Shown: positions 45,668 through 54,192 of the stretch, in pieces
Layout of the letters: every line of letters begins with the position of its first letter
Position numbering within the stretch: the stretch's first letter is position 1
NCBI RefSeq assembly: GCF_028623165.1
Contig: NZ_CP117768.1
Coordinates: 372,001 to 436,000, forward strand
Direction: 5' to 3'
DNA: 64,000 bases
Origin: Nostoc sp. UHCC 0926
GTDB lineage: Bacteria > Cyanobacteriota > Cyanobacteriia > Cyanobacteriales > Nostocaceae
Position numbers and translations under genes: made by a program
The notes under the pieces: generated by a model
What the model saw: the letters and a program-made list of their open reading frames with translations, nothing else
What the model was told of the DNA's origin: nothing
The model's database searches: none

Positions 45668-45952
45668 ATGAACTCCAAAGTATTACCACGCCAGATAAAT
45701 AATCTTGAAGTAGGTGTTTATGAGTGCGAAATCCATCTCAAATTCCGGTTGATTGAGGAAAAGAGTCTATTAGGCGATCGCGAGCAACTATTACAGGTGC
45801 TACTTGATGCCTTGACAGAGGGTTCTGACGACTTTCTAGAGACGCTGCAAGCGTCCGTTAAAGCGCAGGAAGTGTCTGAATTCAAAGCCTCACCTCAAAT
45901 GCGACGCCAGCTAATGCGCTTACGTAATGCTGCTGAAAATCCACAAGTTTAA
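45668..45952 (+). CDS. Small heterocyst regulator-like protein (asr1734/Npun_R1517-like)
   Basis: A 94-residue protein: MNSKVLPRQINNLEVGVYEC, then IHLKFRLIEEKSLLGDREQL and LLDALTEGSDDFLETLQAS. From memory this corresponds to the small cyanobacterial family named after Npun_R1517 and Anabaena asr1734. Overexpression of asr1734 is reported to inhibit heterocyst formation. No known DNA-binding motif is evident, and the sequence is helical and charged. An AAGGAATC ribosome binding site lies about 13 bp upstream of the ATG. It is on its own between long non-coding stretches. Confidence 0.65.
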   Translation: MNSKVLPRQINNLEVGVYECEIHLKFRLIEEKSLLGDREQLLQVLLDALTEGSDDFLETLQASVKAQEVSEFKASPQMRRQLMRLRNAAENPQV

Positions 45953-46619
45953 AGGTATAATTTAGGTAACGAGAAAACATGAATTGGGCATCAAATCAAA
46001 TGTTGATCTCACACCCCAGTTGCAATAAAAACTAATCAGTAAGTAGAATTCATAAAATATTGTGATTTCTACTTTGTGAAAGTCTTATTTAGCAGCACAA
46101 AGTCCCAGGAACAGTTTCCTCTATTAAAAACTTTGTAGCAAAGGGTACTGGTAGAATCAGAGAGCAAATTCAGCCGGGTGCATTTTACCGAGTTTTTATC
46201 AAAACATTGCAGGAATAACAAAACCCTGTGTCTTTACAGATGGGAAATTGGACAACAGGCGCGAATCCAATGAAAACCTAAAAGACCAAAGTAAAAATAA
46301 ATAACCTTTCTTTTAGCTTTTTGCTTTAGCTAAGTGCCTGATTTGCTGAAATACTTATGTTTTATCTATTACTGGTAATAGGTGATGGTTTAGCAGCCAG
46401 TTACCTATTACCAATTACCCACAGTCAAAAAACCTCTATAGAGGTTTTGCCAGGCAAAATTGTCCCTATCTGAGTCCCAGAGGCACAGACTTGAACTAAA
46501 GTTCAAAGCAGCGAGAGGTTCGTCGAACTTACGTTGACGAAGTGGACGCGAGGAATACCAGAAGCGGAACGTAAGAAAAAAAGGACAAGGGGAGCAAAAA
46601 AAGATGAGAGAGTAAATAG
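45953..46619. other. Intergenic region after the small regulator
   Basis: About 670 bp with no recognised gene. The hairpin AAACCTCTATAGAGGTTT lies at 46431-46448, followed by TGCCAGGCAAAATTGTCCCT, related to the repeat at 2206-2272. A minus-strand frame covering 46408-46626 has repeat-like composition and is not believed to be a gene. Confidence 0.5.
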
Positions 46620-46671
46620 ACCACATCTGTCGTAGGGGCGCAAGGCCTTGCGCCCCTACGACAGATGTGGT
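46620..46671. repeat. Perfect 52-bp palindrome containing a REP hairpin
   Basis: The left half CCACATCTGTCGTAGGGGCG, then CAAGG, is followed by its exact reverse complement without a spacer; one flanking A/T pair extends it to 52 bp. The core GTAGGGGCGCAAGG/CCTTGCGCCCCTAC is the same REP-like motif as at 63031. Perfect palindromes this long are normally unstable in bacteria. Confidence 0.9.
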
Positions 46672-46724
46672 TCAAATACTTGAATTCTGCTGTAATAACC
46701 AATGACACCAGTTGCTTCTCCTGT

Positions 46725-46915
46725 CAAAGACGCTACGCGAACAACGGATAGCGTCCCTTGCGCGTCTGGTAGAGAAGCGGTAGCGAGTCAGACGCTACGC
46801 ACAGTCGCTAACACAACGCTTACGAGCGTCGGGAACCTCCCTTCGGGTTCACCAGTCGCCTACGGCGGGAAACCCGCCTACAGCGCTGGATTCACCGCAA
46901 CGCACTGGCTCCCCA
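46725..46915. repeat. GC-rich repeat cluster after rre1
   Basis: A dense mix of short repeats (GACGCTACGCGAACAACGG, AGCGGTAGCGAGTCAGACGC, CTACGGCGGGAAACCCGCC) adjoins the 3' end of the response regulator gene. The same kinds of words occur at 43990-44330. The plus-strand open frame here is repeat-derived, not a gene. Confidence 0.65.
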
Positions 46916-46919
46916 ATGT

Positions 46920-47615
46920 CTATTTAGCCAGACCGTGTTCTAGAGCAAACCGAACTAACTCTGTACGGCTATTGGTGCCAGTTTTACTAAACAAGCGGCT
47001 GACGTACTTTTCTACATTGCGGACACTGGTTTCCAAACGACGGGCGATTTCTTTGTTCATCAACCCTTCAGCGACCAAGTTTAAAACACTTTGTTCTCTG
47101 GGAGTCAAATCAATTTTGAAAGGGGCTGGCGATTGGGAAATGGCATTTCTTTGAGTTAACAATGCCTTAATTTGGGCAATCTGATTGGCTAGTTCAGCAA
47201 GATCAGGGGTTTCAGCGTCATCTCCGGTAGTTGCAGCTTTAGCGGCGCGGCGGGCTAGCAAATTTTCGACTATAGCCACTAACTCGTCTGGATCGAAGGG
47301 TTTGGGTAGATAGGCATCAACACCAGCATGATAGCCTTGGATGCGATCGCCTGTCATACCCTTAGCAGTTAAAAATACTACCGGGAGTGCTTGGAAGCGG
47401 GGGTCTTCTCGCAGTTGCTTCAGGAACTGATAGCCATCCACCTGGGGCATCATGACATCGGAAATCACCAAATCAGGTGTATTCATCTGCATCCATTCCC
47501 AACCTTCAAGGGCGTTACTGGCGACTTGAACGCTGAAACCGCTCTCTTGCAAATAGTCTTTCACGGCTTCCCGTATCCCTGGTTCATCATCCACCAGTAA
47601 CAATTGTGCTGACAT
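46920..47615 (-). CDS. rre1: NarL/FixJ-type response regulator, Rre1/Ycf29-like
   Basis: A 231-residue two-component regulator. The receiver domain (residues 1-120) has LLVDDEPGIREA, the phosphoacceptor Asp in DLVISDVMMPQVDGYQ, and the Lys in YLPKPFDPDEL. A LuxR-type helix-turn-helix lies at about 168-231 (LTPREQSVLNLVAEGLMNKE, EKYVSRLFSKTGTNSR). The sequence DYLQESGF...GWEWMQ and YQFLKQLREDPRFQALPVVF resembles cyanobacterial Rre1 and plastid Ycf29, regulators of stress and chaperone genes usually paired with Hik2. It is a single gene with no sensor kinase nearby. Assignment to Rre1 is from memory. Confidence 0.82.
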   Translation of the reverse strand: MSAQLLLVDDEPGIREAVKDYLQESGFSVQVASNALEGWEWMQMNTPDLVISDVMMPQVDGYQFLKQLREDPRFQALPVVFLTAKGMTGDRIQGYHAGVDAYLPKPFDPDELVAIVENLLARRAAKAATTGDDAETPDLAELANQIAQIKALLTQRNAISQSPAPFKIDLTPREQSVLNLVAEGLMNKEIARRLETSVRNVEKYVSRLFSKTGTNSRTELVRFALEHGLAK

Positions 47616-47647
47616 TTAAAATTCCCTTGAGTTTACCTTTTTCCAAT

Positions 47648-47878
47648 TTAGCGAAAGTTGACATGTATTGAACAATCTGAATTCATCTCTACTGCCCCCA
47701 AAGCTTTTAAAGTTGACACCTCGGCCTCAGTCAACCCTGTCGCCGCAGTAATGATCATGCCTTCATAGGGACGGGCTGGCCGTAAAGTTGTCCAGCATTC
47801 CCCTATAGCAAGATCCCAGCAATTGATTGTTTCATCCTGGCTACTGCTGAGGAGAGTTTGATCAAGGTTTGGATACAA
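47648..47878 (-). pseudogene. WD40-repeat protein, 3' remnant
   Basis: The 76 codons begin in the middle of a WD40 blade (QTLLSSSQDETINCWDLAIG) and end GLTEAEVSTLKALGAVEMNS. That tail is typical of the C-termini of large cyanobacterial WD40/NB-ARC proteins. All earlier blades and any N-terminal domain are missing. The 5' end is cut exactly where a decayed transposase fragment begins (47880). The apparent ATG is an internal Met and not a real start. Confidence 0.7.
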
Positions 47879-47879
47879 A

Positions 47880-48117
47880 TCCTAACCCGTTTAATATCAT
47901 TGCTTTAACTACATGACCTTGGGCTGACTCTTTCTGCTTTTTCTTCTCCTATTAATTCGTTGATTATTTCTACCAATTCTATGGCATCTATTATTCCTGC
48001 TAGTATTCCTAAATGGTCTATATTCTGAATTTGAATTTCTTTGCTATTTAACATTACAACAGGATTATCCAAAATTTCTGTTGCAATTTTCTCAAATAAT
48101 TCTTGTGATCAATTAAT
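47880..48117 (-). pseudogene. IS1634-like transposase N-terminal remnant
   Basis: On the minus strand the frame reads MLNSKEIQIQNIDHLGILAG, then IIDAIELVEIINELIGEEK, then after a one-base shift QKESAQGHVVKAMILNGLG. This is the N-terminal domain of the IS1634-type transposases (DUF4277). Upstream in-frame sequence (LFEKIATEILDNPVV) may belong to the same gene or a fused relic. Nothing of the catalytic domain remains. It joins the WD40 remnant at 47879. Confidence 0.65.
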
Positions 48118-48282
48118 TTTTAACTCTTTGTTTGTCTCCTTATTATCCCTTTATTCTGTCTTGATCACAAAACTTACCTTTCTCGCCGATTACTAAACTT
48201 AATAGTAATTATTAGTATTAAGCTTCTTCACTCTTGTCTTATTTTAGTTCTTATGTACTACTGCCCGCCTTTTTGTTGATGT

Positions 48283-48444
48283 CTGACAGTTAAGGGTGCG
48301 GAATGTGGGTTAAATCGCGATGCTGGCAATGACTATCTCGAAGGTGGCACAGGCGATGACCTCTTCAATGGCAACGAGAGCAATAAATTGCTCACTACGA
48401 ACCGCGCAAAACTCATAACACAGACTAAGCTGCCCTTGCTTTAA
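48283..48444 (+). pseudogene. RTX (hemolysin-type calcium-binding repeat) remnant
   Basis: A short frame reads NRDAGNDYLEGGTGDDLFNG, two consecutive RTX nonapeptides of the GGxGxDxLx type, then NESNKLLTTNRAKLITQTKL and a stop. Intact RTX proteins have many such repeats; only about two remain here. No start codon is visible. It lies just upstream of the GT2 gene on the other strand, among other gene fragments. Confidence 0.6.
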
Positions 48445-48537
48445 TTTGCACAACTAGGGCGGGCTTTTCGTCCCACCCCACAAGAGATTTATTTTTTGGA
48501 GGATGCAAATTAAAAGATTTTTAGCTTACTAGTATTT

Positions 48538-49527
48538 TTACAGCCGATCAATTATCTTGGCATTCTCTGGCAGCTTGGCGTTTCGTTGCCCAGCAGTCCG
48601 CGCCCTAGCAGTGAACAAACCAATGGGAGTATTTAATAAATTTACAAGGGTGGCTTGACCCGCGATGCCTGCGGCGGGCTGCGCCAACGCCTTTTTAATG
48701 TCCCTTGGTACTTCCTTCAATAACCAACGTCCTAAGCGATAGCCGCATTCTTTAGGTGTCATATCTCGCATCAAATCTACACCGTGAAGTTCGTGTAGAT
48801 AGCGATTTGAGCGGCCATAGCGTCGCCATTGACTTTGCAGTTCTTTAAGTGTGGCGCGGTGGCGATGCCCAACGATCGCATTTGCGGCAAATTCCAAACG
48901 CCCGATGTTTTCCCCCAAAATCCGCCAGCAAATGTCTGCATCGCCACCAGTGGTAAGATAGGGACGAAATAAACCCGCTTTTTCAAAGGCAATGCGTCGA
49001 ATCGCCAAATTAGCGGTTTGACCATAGGGACGAAAGGAATGGTCAAGGGTATGCTTTTGTGACAAAGTTTCTTGACGGTCTGCGTGTAGTTCTAGCAGAG
49101 TTGTGCCTGGTAGTGCCAAAATTTCACCAGGGACAATTACCACTTCTGAGTTGACAAAAGGCTGAATTAATGCATTTAACCATTGCGGTTGCGGACGGCA
49201 ATCAGCATCGGTAAAAACGATAATTTCGCCCACAGCGGCGCGAATCCCAGTATTACGAGCAGCATAGGAGCTTTGAATTTGGTTTTCGCTCAATGGGTGA
49301 ATTGTAATTGGGCAATTTTCGGCAGATGTTTTGAGGATGGTGAGAGTGCGATCGCTACTGTTATTATCTACCAACAAGTATTCTACCCGGTCTTTTGGGT
49401 AGGTTTGAGACAACAGACAATTGATTAACTCTGGTAAATCTGTTTCACCGTTATAAATAGGAACAACCACCGACACCATTGGTAAAAAGCTGGTGGTGGT
49501 GGTTGCATCAACTGGCTGATGATTCAT
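48538..49527 (-). CDS. Family 2 glycosyltransferase
   Basis: A 329-residue GT-A fold glycosyltransferase. The nucleotide-sugar domain begins VSVVVPIYNGETDLPELINC and includes YLLVDNNSSDRTL, RNTGIRAAVGEIIVFTDADC (the metal-binding DxD-like motif) and LTTGGDADICWRILGE. There is no clear membrane anchor, so it is probably cytoplasmic or peripheral. The sugar and acceptor are unknown; exopolysaccharide or glycolipid synthesis is likely. The C-terminal segment AQPAAGIAGQA is encoded by a copy of the GC-rich dispersed repeat (48661-48690), suggesting that the repeat inserted in frame. Gene stands alone. Confidence 0.9.
   Translation of the reverse strand: MNHQPVDATTTTSFLPMVSVVVPIYNGETDLPELINCLLSQTYPKDRVEYLLVDNNSSDRTLTILKTSAENCPITIHPLSENQIQSSYAARNTGIRAAVGEIIVFTDADCRPQPQWLNALIQPFVNSEVVIVPGEILALPGTTLLELHADRQETLSQKHTLDHSFRPYGQTANLAIRRIAFEKAGLFRPYLTTGGDADICWRILGENIGRLEFAANAIVGHRHRATLKELQSQWRRYGRSNRYLHELHGVDLMRDMTPKECGYRLGRWLLKEVPRDIKKALAQPAAGIAGQATLVNLLNTPIGLFTARARTAGQRNAKLPENAKIIDRL
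48661..48690. repeat. GC-rich dispersed repeat inside the glycosyltransferase gene
   Basis: CGCGATGCCTGCGGCGGGCT followed by GCGCCAACGC matches the copy at 55525-55554 with two differences. It is translated on the minus strand as part of LAQPAAGIAG. Confidence 0.7.
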
Positions 49528-49659
49528 AAATCTGAGATTTTGGAGATGGGATTAGTAGCTAGTATTCCCAATCCAAAATCCTAGAACGGTATATCAAGCA
49601 GTTTTCATAACTCCAAAAATCTGGATTTGGGAATGACGTAGGATGAATTTTTGTTTTAG

Positions 49660-51000
49660 CTAAAATTTCAGGTTATCGGCGCTGCTCATGGGTCGAGTGG
49701 GTTGAGTTGCTGGCGGCCGGGCAAAGTTGTTACTTGATAGAATTGTGATCGCCCGGGCATATTGCGGATCACTCTTAGTTCCGATTAAATCTGGATTAGA
49801 AGCCAACTGACGCTCTTGTGCCTCTGTCAAGTCTAGCTTGATATCTGGCGTAATCCCTTTATGGTTAATATCCGTTCCCGCAGGGGTGTAGTAATGGGCA
49901 ATGGTAACTGCCAAGCCGGAACCATCTGCGAGTTTATGAACTGACTGGACTAAGGCCTTACCAAAGGTTTGACCACCTACGACTACCGCCCGCTTATTAT
50001 CCTTGAGTGCCCCTGTGAGGATTTCGCTAGCACTAGCTGAATTCCCATCTACTAATACCGCCAAGGGACGATTTGTCAGAGAAGTGCGATTGGCTTTAGT
50101 TTCTTCACTGCTGCCCACACGGTCTACTGTCTTGACAATCCCGCCGTTATCATACCACATCCGGGCAATTTCAATGCTCGCGTTCAACAACCCGCCAGGA
50201 TTTCCCCGCAAATCCAAGACATAAGAATCTACTTTCTTATTGTTCAAATCGCGAATGGCTCGTTGCATTTGATCTGCGGCGTGGGCGCTAAATTCCCGCA
50301 AACGGATATAGCCAACGCGGCGATTCCCTTCTTGCCTGAGAGTATAACGTACTGTTGGCACTTCAATCTTTGCCCTTGTCAGCTTCAAATCAAAGGCATT
50401 TAGCCCTGTCCGTCCCAGCCGTAGCTTGATGGGAGTACCCACTTCGCCACGAATTAACTTGGAGGCGTCATCCACTTTCATTTTGAGAGTAGGTTTGCCG
50501 TCAATTGCCAAAATTTCATCGCCTGCTTTGATCCCAGCTTTCAGTGCTGGAGAATTTTCTATAGCTTCGACAACAGTAAGCCGCTGAGTTTTTTGGTTCA
50601 CTTCCATCCGAATGCCAATCCCAGAGACTTCCCCGTCTGTTTGGCTAGTCAGGGCTTCAAACTGTTTGGGGTCCATAAATCGAGTGTAAGGATCTCCCAA
50701 CTTTTGTAAAGCTTCGCGGATAGCAGTATAAGCTTCTTCCCGAGTAGAATAGTCTTTGCTCAACAGGCTTTGTCTGGTTGCTTGCCAATCTTGTTGATTA
50801 AATTTGCCATCAACATATTCACGATTTACCACTTGCCAAACTTGGTCAACTATCACTTTCGGGCTGTCTTGTAGGGCTAGAGCAGCACGGACACCACGAG
50901 TCCAAACGGGCCCGAACACAGACATAGTAGCAGTCGTGGCGATCGCTCCACCAATCAAGGCTACTTGGAGCGGTGAGTAACTTTTCGGAGATTTTTTCAT
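49660..51000 (-). CDS. Carboxyl-terminal processing protease (S41)
   Basis: A 446-residue CtpA/B/C-type serine protease. The N-terminus has a signal segment (LQVALIGGAIATTATMSVFG), so it acts in the periplasm or thylakoid lumen. A PDZ domain lies at about residues 130-210 (GIGIRMEVNQKTQRLTVVEA, GDEILAIDGKPTL). The catalytic Ser is in VDGNSASASEILTGALKDNK and the Lys in GGQTFGKALVQSV, both intact. The C-terminus is Pro/Ser-rich. Family members process the D1 precursor of photosystem II or other exported proteins. Which of the cyanobacterial Ctp paralogs this is cannot be decided. Single gene. Confidence 0.92.
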   Translation of the reverse strand: MKKSPKSYSPLQVALIGGAIATTATMSVFGPVWTRGVRAALALQDSPKVIVDQVWQVVNREYVDGKFNQQDWQATRQSLLSKDYSTREEAYTAIREALQKLGDPYTRFMDPKQFEALTSQTDGEVSGIGIRMEVNQKTQRLTVVEAIENSPALKAGIKAGDEILAIDGKPTLKMKVDDASKLIRGEVGTPIKLRLGRTGLNAFDLKLTRAKIEVPTVRYTLRQEGNRRVGYIRLREFSAHAADQMQRAIRDLNNKKVDSYVLDLRGNPGGLLNASIEIARMWYDNGGIVKTVDRVGSSEETKANRTSLTNRPLAVLVDGNSASASEILTGALKDNKRAVVVGGQTFGKALVQSVHKLADGSGLAVTIAHYYTPAGTDINHKGITPDIKLDLTEAQERQLASNPDLIGTKSDPQYARAITILSSNNFARPPATQPTRPMSSADNLKF

Positions 51001-51309
51001 GTATATTAGCTGGAATAATTGTGTTGTTGACAGTTTAGCAATCAGGCTTTCCAGAAAATTTTAAGTTTTTATACCCCAAACTAAGCTATGCTTCCTTAAT
51101 CATTTTTATCGTTGAACGATGCCGAAAATACTGCATTATTAACAACCATTTCTCGGTTTGTTAGCCTTCTCCGGAAGGCTCTTCTGACCATGTGACACTT
51201 TGATTAGCGTCATGTTTACACTTATTCATTACTTTTACAAGATAGCACTTTGTTCACTCAATTGCAGCACTGTTAGACAGTCATTAAATCAGCTTTTATT
51301 ACCTAAGTC

Positions 51310-52008
51310 ATGAAACGCAAATTTACCATCAAATCGTTAATTTCTATTAAAAAAAATTTTGCTAATCTGTGGCAATTATTACAAAAGCTAACTGGCGGAT
51401 TGTCCGTTGTCCTGGGTGCTTGGCTGATTTTTACTACTATAACCTTAGTTTTTGCTTCTTCGCAGCCAGTAGATGCCTTCTTTGTACTTGGTGGCAGTAT
51501 TCATCGAGAAACTTATGTTGCCCAACAAGCAAAACAATACCCGCAAACCCCAATTTTAATTTCTCATGGTTCCCCAGACCCCTGTATATGGTTAATTTTT
51601 CAAGACGAATTAGCAGCGTTACCAAACGTTTGGTTAGAAAAGTGCGCGAATTCTACCTTTGAAAATTTTTATTATAGTATTCCAATCCTGCGGCGTTGGG
51701 GAGTGCATAAAGTCATGTTGATTACCTCGCCAAGTCACTTACCCAGAGCCAAATGGATGGCACAGATTCTTTTGGGCGCTCATGGTATTTGGGTAGAGAC
51801 AGATATTGTTCAGGAGTTGGGTGTTCCTGGTAATCATGAATCTTGGTCCAAAACTGGATTAGATTTAACACGCAGTCTATTTTGGGCGATTGTAAGTCAA
51901 ATTATTCAACCGCAATGCTCAAATGTGACAAGACTTGCCCAAGTAGATATGCAAGCTTGGAAGAATCGAGGTTTTCATTGTGAACACCAAGGGGAGTTGG
52001 GGAGATGA
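51310..52008 (+). CDS. YdcF/ElyC family (DUF218) membrane protein
   Basis: A 232-residue protein with one N-terminal membrane helix (LSVVLGAWLIFTTITLVFAS) and a DUF218 domain: VDAFFVLGGSIHRETYVAQQ, then PILISHGSPDPC, and STFENFYYSIPILRRWGVHK, VMLITSPSHLPRAKWMAQI. The family (YdcF, SanA, ElyC) is linked to envelope polysaccharide and vancomycin-tolerance phenotypes, with unknown chemistry. The domain looks complete. An alternative frame inside it is a shadow. Confidence 0.85.
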   Translation: MKRKFTIKSLISIKKNFANLWQLLQKLTGGLSVVLGAWLIFTTITLVFASSQPVDAFFVLGGSIHRETYVAQQAKQYPQTPILISHGSPDPCIWLIFQDELAALPNVWLEKCANSTFENFYYSIPILRRWGVHKVMLITSPSHLPRAKWMAQILLGAHGIWVETDIVQELGVPGNHESWSKTGLDLTRSLFWAIVSQIIQPQCSNVTRLAQVDMQAWKNRGFHCEHQGELGR

Positions 52009-52088
52009 GAATTTAGCAGAGGACTATACAGTAACTGGAGGGTGGTTGTATGACTGGTTGGATGGAGCGATAATTATAGTGAATCAAA

Positions 52089-52118
52089 GGCGTAGGCGTA
52101 GCCCGTCGGAGACATCGC
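52089..52118. repeat. GC-rich dispersed repeat (diverged copy)
   Basis: GGCGTAGGCGTAGCCCGTCG then GAGACATCGC; its complement begins GCGATGTCTCCGACGGGCTA, related to the copies at 48661 and 55525. It lies upstream of the higBA remnant. Confidence 0.5.
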
Positions 52119-52171
52119 TCCCATAATTATTCGCGTAGGCGAAGGTATGGGACTGACTGAATCAAAGTGGG

Positions 52172-52513
52172 TTCTATCACCTTAAAGTTCCACCCGGTAA
52201 CAGGTTAGAAGTATTAAAAGGTGAGCGTAAGGGTCAGCATAGCATTCGGATTAATGACCAATATCGAATTTGCTTTATATGGGCACTCCAGGGTGCATCA
52301 GAAGTTGAAATAGTCGATTACCATTAGGAGATAAATGAGCTTGTAAATCAAAAGCGAGGTATTACACCTAGTACGGCAATCAGGTTATCAAAATTTTTTG
52401 GAAATAGCTCAGAGTTTTGGTTAAACCTTCAACAAAATTGGGAACTCTACCACGTTCTCAAGGAAGAAGAAGAGGAACTAAAAAGTATTTTGCAATTCCG
52501 AACCACGAAGTAG
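52172..52513 (+). pseudogene. higBA-type toxin-antitoxin remnant
   Basis: The first piece (52172-52327) reads KVPPGNRLEVLKGERKGQHS, then IRINDQYRICFIW, and ends VEIVDYH before a TAG stop. This is the C-terminal two thirds of a HigB/RelE-fold toxin. The second piece (about 52330-52513) reads INELVNQKRGITPSTAIRLS, KFFGNSSEFWLNLQQNWELY and ends FRTTK. This is the C-terminal part of the HigA antitoxin after its DNA-binding helix-turn-helix. Both N-termini are missing, and the two tails are closely spaced, so the module is inactive. Confidence 0.75.
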
Positions 52514-52680
52514 CGATCGCCTTGAAAATTAAGCAATATATTTGCATAAAAGAATCGGAATTGGACGTAGTTTCAGAACATCTCACTTTTATAACAATAA
52601 TTTAGCGATCATTCTATACGAAATGAGACACTTAGCAGACTTCATCTCAAGCTATAGTGAATTTGGTTATTGGGCTGCTA

Positions 52681-52893
52681 TCAAGGGTTGTAGTTGATGT
52701 AACTCCAATGCTTCAAGTCAACCCAATCTCCATGTTCAGTAAGACCAAACTTGTACCCATATCCAACATCCCAAAAGCAAAACATATATCGTTGAATTTG
52801 TTGGAAATTGTTAAGCATGAATTGGGTAACAGGTTTTTCCGATTCTGTATAGTTTCTAAGCCGACTAATAAGGTCTTGCGTTTCTGGGTGCAT
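52681..52893 (-). CDS. Short hypothetical ORF of uncertain status
   Basis: A 70-codon frame with protein-like composition: TQDLISRLRNYTESEKPVTQ, then FMLNNFQQIQRYMFCFWDVG. No family was recognised. No convincing ribosome binding site was seen. It lies between the higBA remnant and eboD in an area of broken genes, and could itself be a fragment. The opposite-strand frame over the same bases looks less protein-like. Confidence 0.3.
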   Translation of the reverse strand: MHPETQDLISRLRNYTESEKPVTQFMLNNFQQIQRYMFCFWDVGYGYKFGLTEHGDWVDLKHWSYINYNP

Positions 52894-52989
52894 AAATCAT
52901 CCAGGTGTAAATTTGTGCATTAACAACCACCTTTTAGTGTAATGGCTTGTTGCTAGACATCGCTTCTGCTGATTGTATCCAATGGAGAA

Positions 52990-54192
52990 TCAATGCGAAA
53001 GTTGCCAATCTTGCAGCATCAAAATAGCATCTTTATACAAAGATAAATCTACCTGATGTACTTCTATTCCGTGTCCGATTCCTTGTAGAAGGGTGATTGT
53101 CAATTTTCCTCCCAAGTGTTCACGGAACTCGGTAAGCCCTCTAAATAGACAATGGGGATGGTCTAGTTGATCTAATTGTTCTGTAAGTGCTGATACGTAC
53201 AAAGTAAAGCCTAATTTACTAAATGTACTAATAACCCTTTGCCATTCAGATTGTAATAGTTGCCCTGTTAAATATGAATAGGTCGTGTCCAAAGCAATAC
53301 CGATCGCTACAGCTTCACCGTGACGTAGGCTGTAATTAGTTAAATGCTCCAGTTTGTGAGCAGCCCAGTGTCCAAAATCCAAAGGACGCGATGAACCCAT
53401 TTCAAAGGGGTCGCCGCTACCAGCAATATGCTCTAAATGTAACTGCGAACAGCGATAGATCAGCCTTTCCATGATGTCCATGTCTCGATTAGCCAATTTA
53501 TCGGCATTAGTCATAATGAAATCGAAGAAATCTGCATCTTTAATCAGCGCTACTTTTACCGCTTCTGCAATACCCGATCGCCAATCTCGATCGTCAAGGC
53601 TAGTAAGAAAATCAAAGTCATTCAAGACAGCATAAGGTGGCATGAATGTACCCAAAAAGTTTTTCTTGCCAAAGGCATTAATTCCGTTTTTTACCCCTAC
53701 ACCCGAATCGTTTTGCCCTAATACTGTTGTCGGTACTCGTAACAGCCGAATTCCTCGGTGAGCCGTTGTTGCTGCGTATCCTACCATATCTAGGACGGCT
53801 CCACCTCCAATTGCTAAGACGTAGGAGTGACGGCACAATCCAGTTGCATTGATCTGCTGATGAATTTGCTCTATAAATCTAGAATCATTCTTGACTGCTT
53901 CTCCACCCGGAACTACTATCGGCTCACCGCTCAGTGTTAGTACATCTTCATAACACTGGGCATAGACTGATAATTTTTTGAGCAACCCATCCTGGTACTG
54001 TAAAAATCCTGCATCTACCACTGCTAGCACTTGTTTTGGGGTTGTCTCCCCATCTGCGGCAATCACTTGTGCCAGTAAAGGATTATCTAACTGAAACAAA
54101 CCTTTAGTGAAGTGAACATCATAATTGAAGGTCACGCGGACACATTGGTTAATTGGTTGCAGATTAAGAACAGTTTTTTGTTGAATAGCCAT
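52990..54192 (-). CDS. eboD: EboD, 3-dehydroquinate synthase-like sugar phosphate cyclase
   Basis: A 400-residue protein of the sugar phosphate cyclase superfamily. The NAD-binding region is SYVLAIGGGAVLDMVGYAA and the following loop is VPTTVLGQNDSGVGVKNGIN. Metal-binding residues are in IAEAVKVALI (Glu) and DFGHWAAHKLEH and LRHGEAVAIG (His). All are present, so catalysis is expected, but the sequence is diverged from AroB. Proximity to eboA-B-C-E-F identifies it as EboD rather than the shikimate-pathway enzyme. In the ebo clusters of scytonemin producers the set is needed to deliver the scytonemin monomer to the periplasm. It is divergent from eboA, unlike the usual co-directional order. Confidence 0.85.
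   Translation of the reverse strand: MAIQQKTVLNLQPINQCVRVTFNYDVHFTKGLFQLDNPLLAQVIAADGETTPKQVLAVVDAGFLQYQDGLLKKLSVYAQCYEDVLTLSGEPIVVPGGEAVKNDSRFIEQIHQQINATGLCRHSYVLAIGGGAVLDMVGYAATTAHRGIRLLRVPTTVLGQNDSGVGVKNGINAFGKKNFLGTFMPPYAVLNDFDFLTSLDDRDWRSGIAEAVKVALIKDADFFDFIMTNADKLANRDMDIMERLIYRCSQLHLEHIAGSGDPFEMGSSRPLDFGHWAAHKLEHLTNYSLRHGEAVAIGIALDTTYSYLTGQLLQSEWQRVISTFSKLGFTLYVSALTEQLDQLDHPHCLFRGLTEFREHLGGKLTITLLQGIGHGIEVHQVDLSLYKDAILMLQDWQLSH

Noticed and set aside
46408..46626. A 72-codon minus-strand frame
   Set aside because: It lies over a hairpin repeat and the 52-bp palindrome region; the composition is unlike a protein.
46702..47154. A 150-codon plus-strand frame
   Set aside because: The first half is repeat DNA and the second half is antisense to the response regulator gene.
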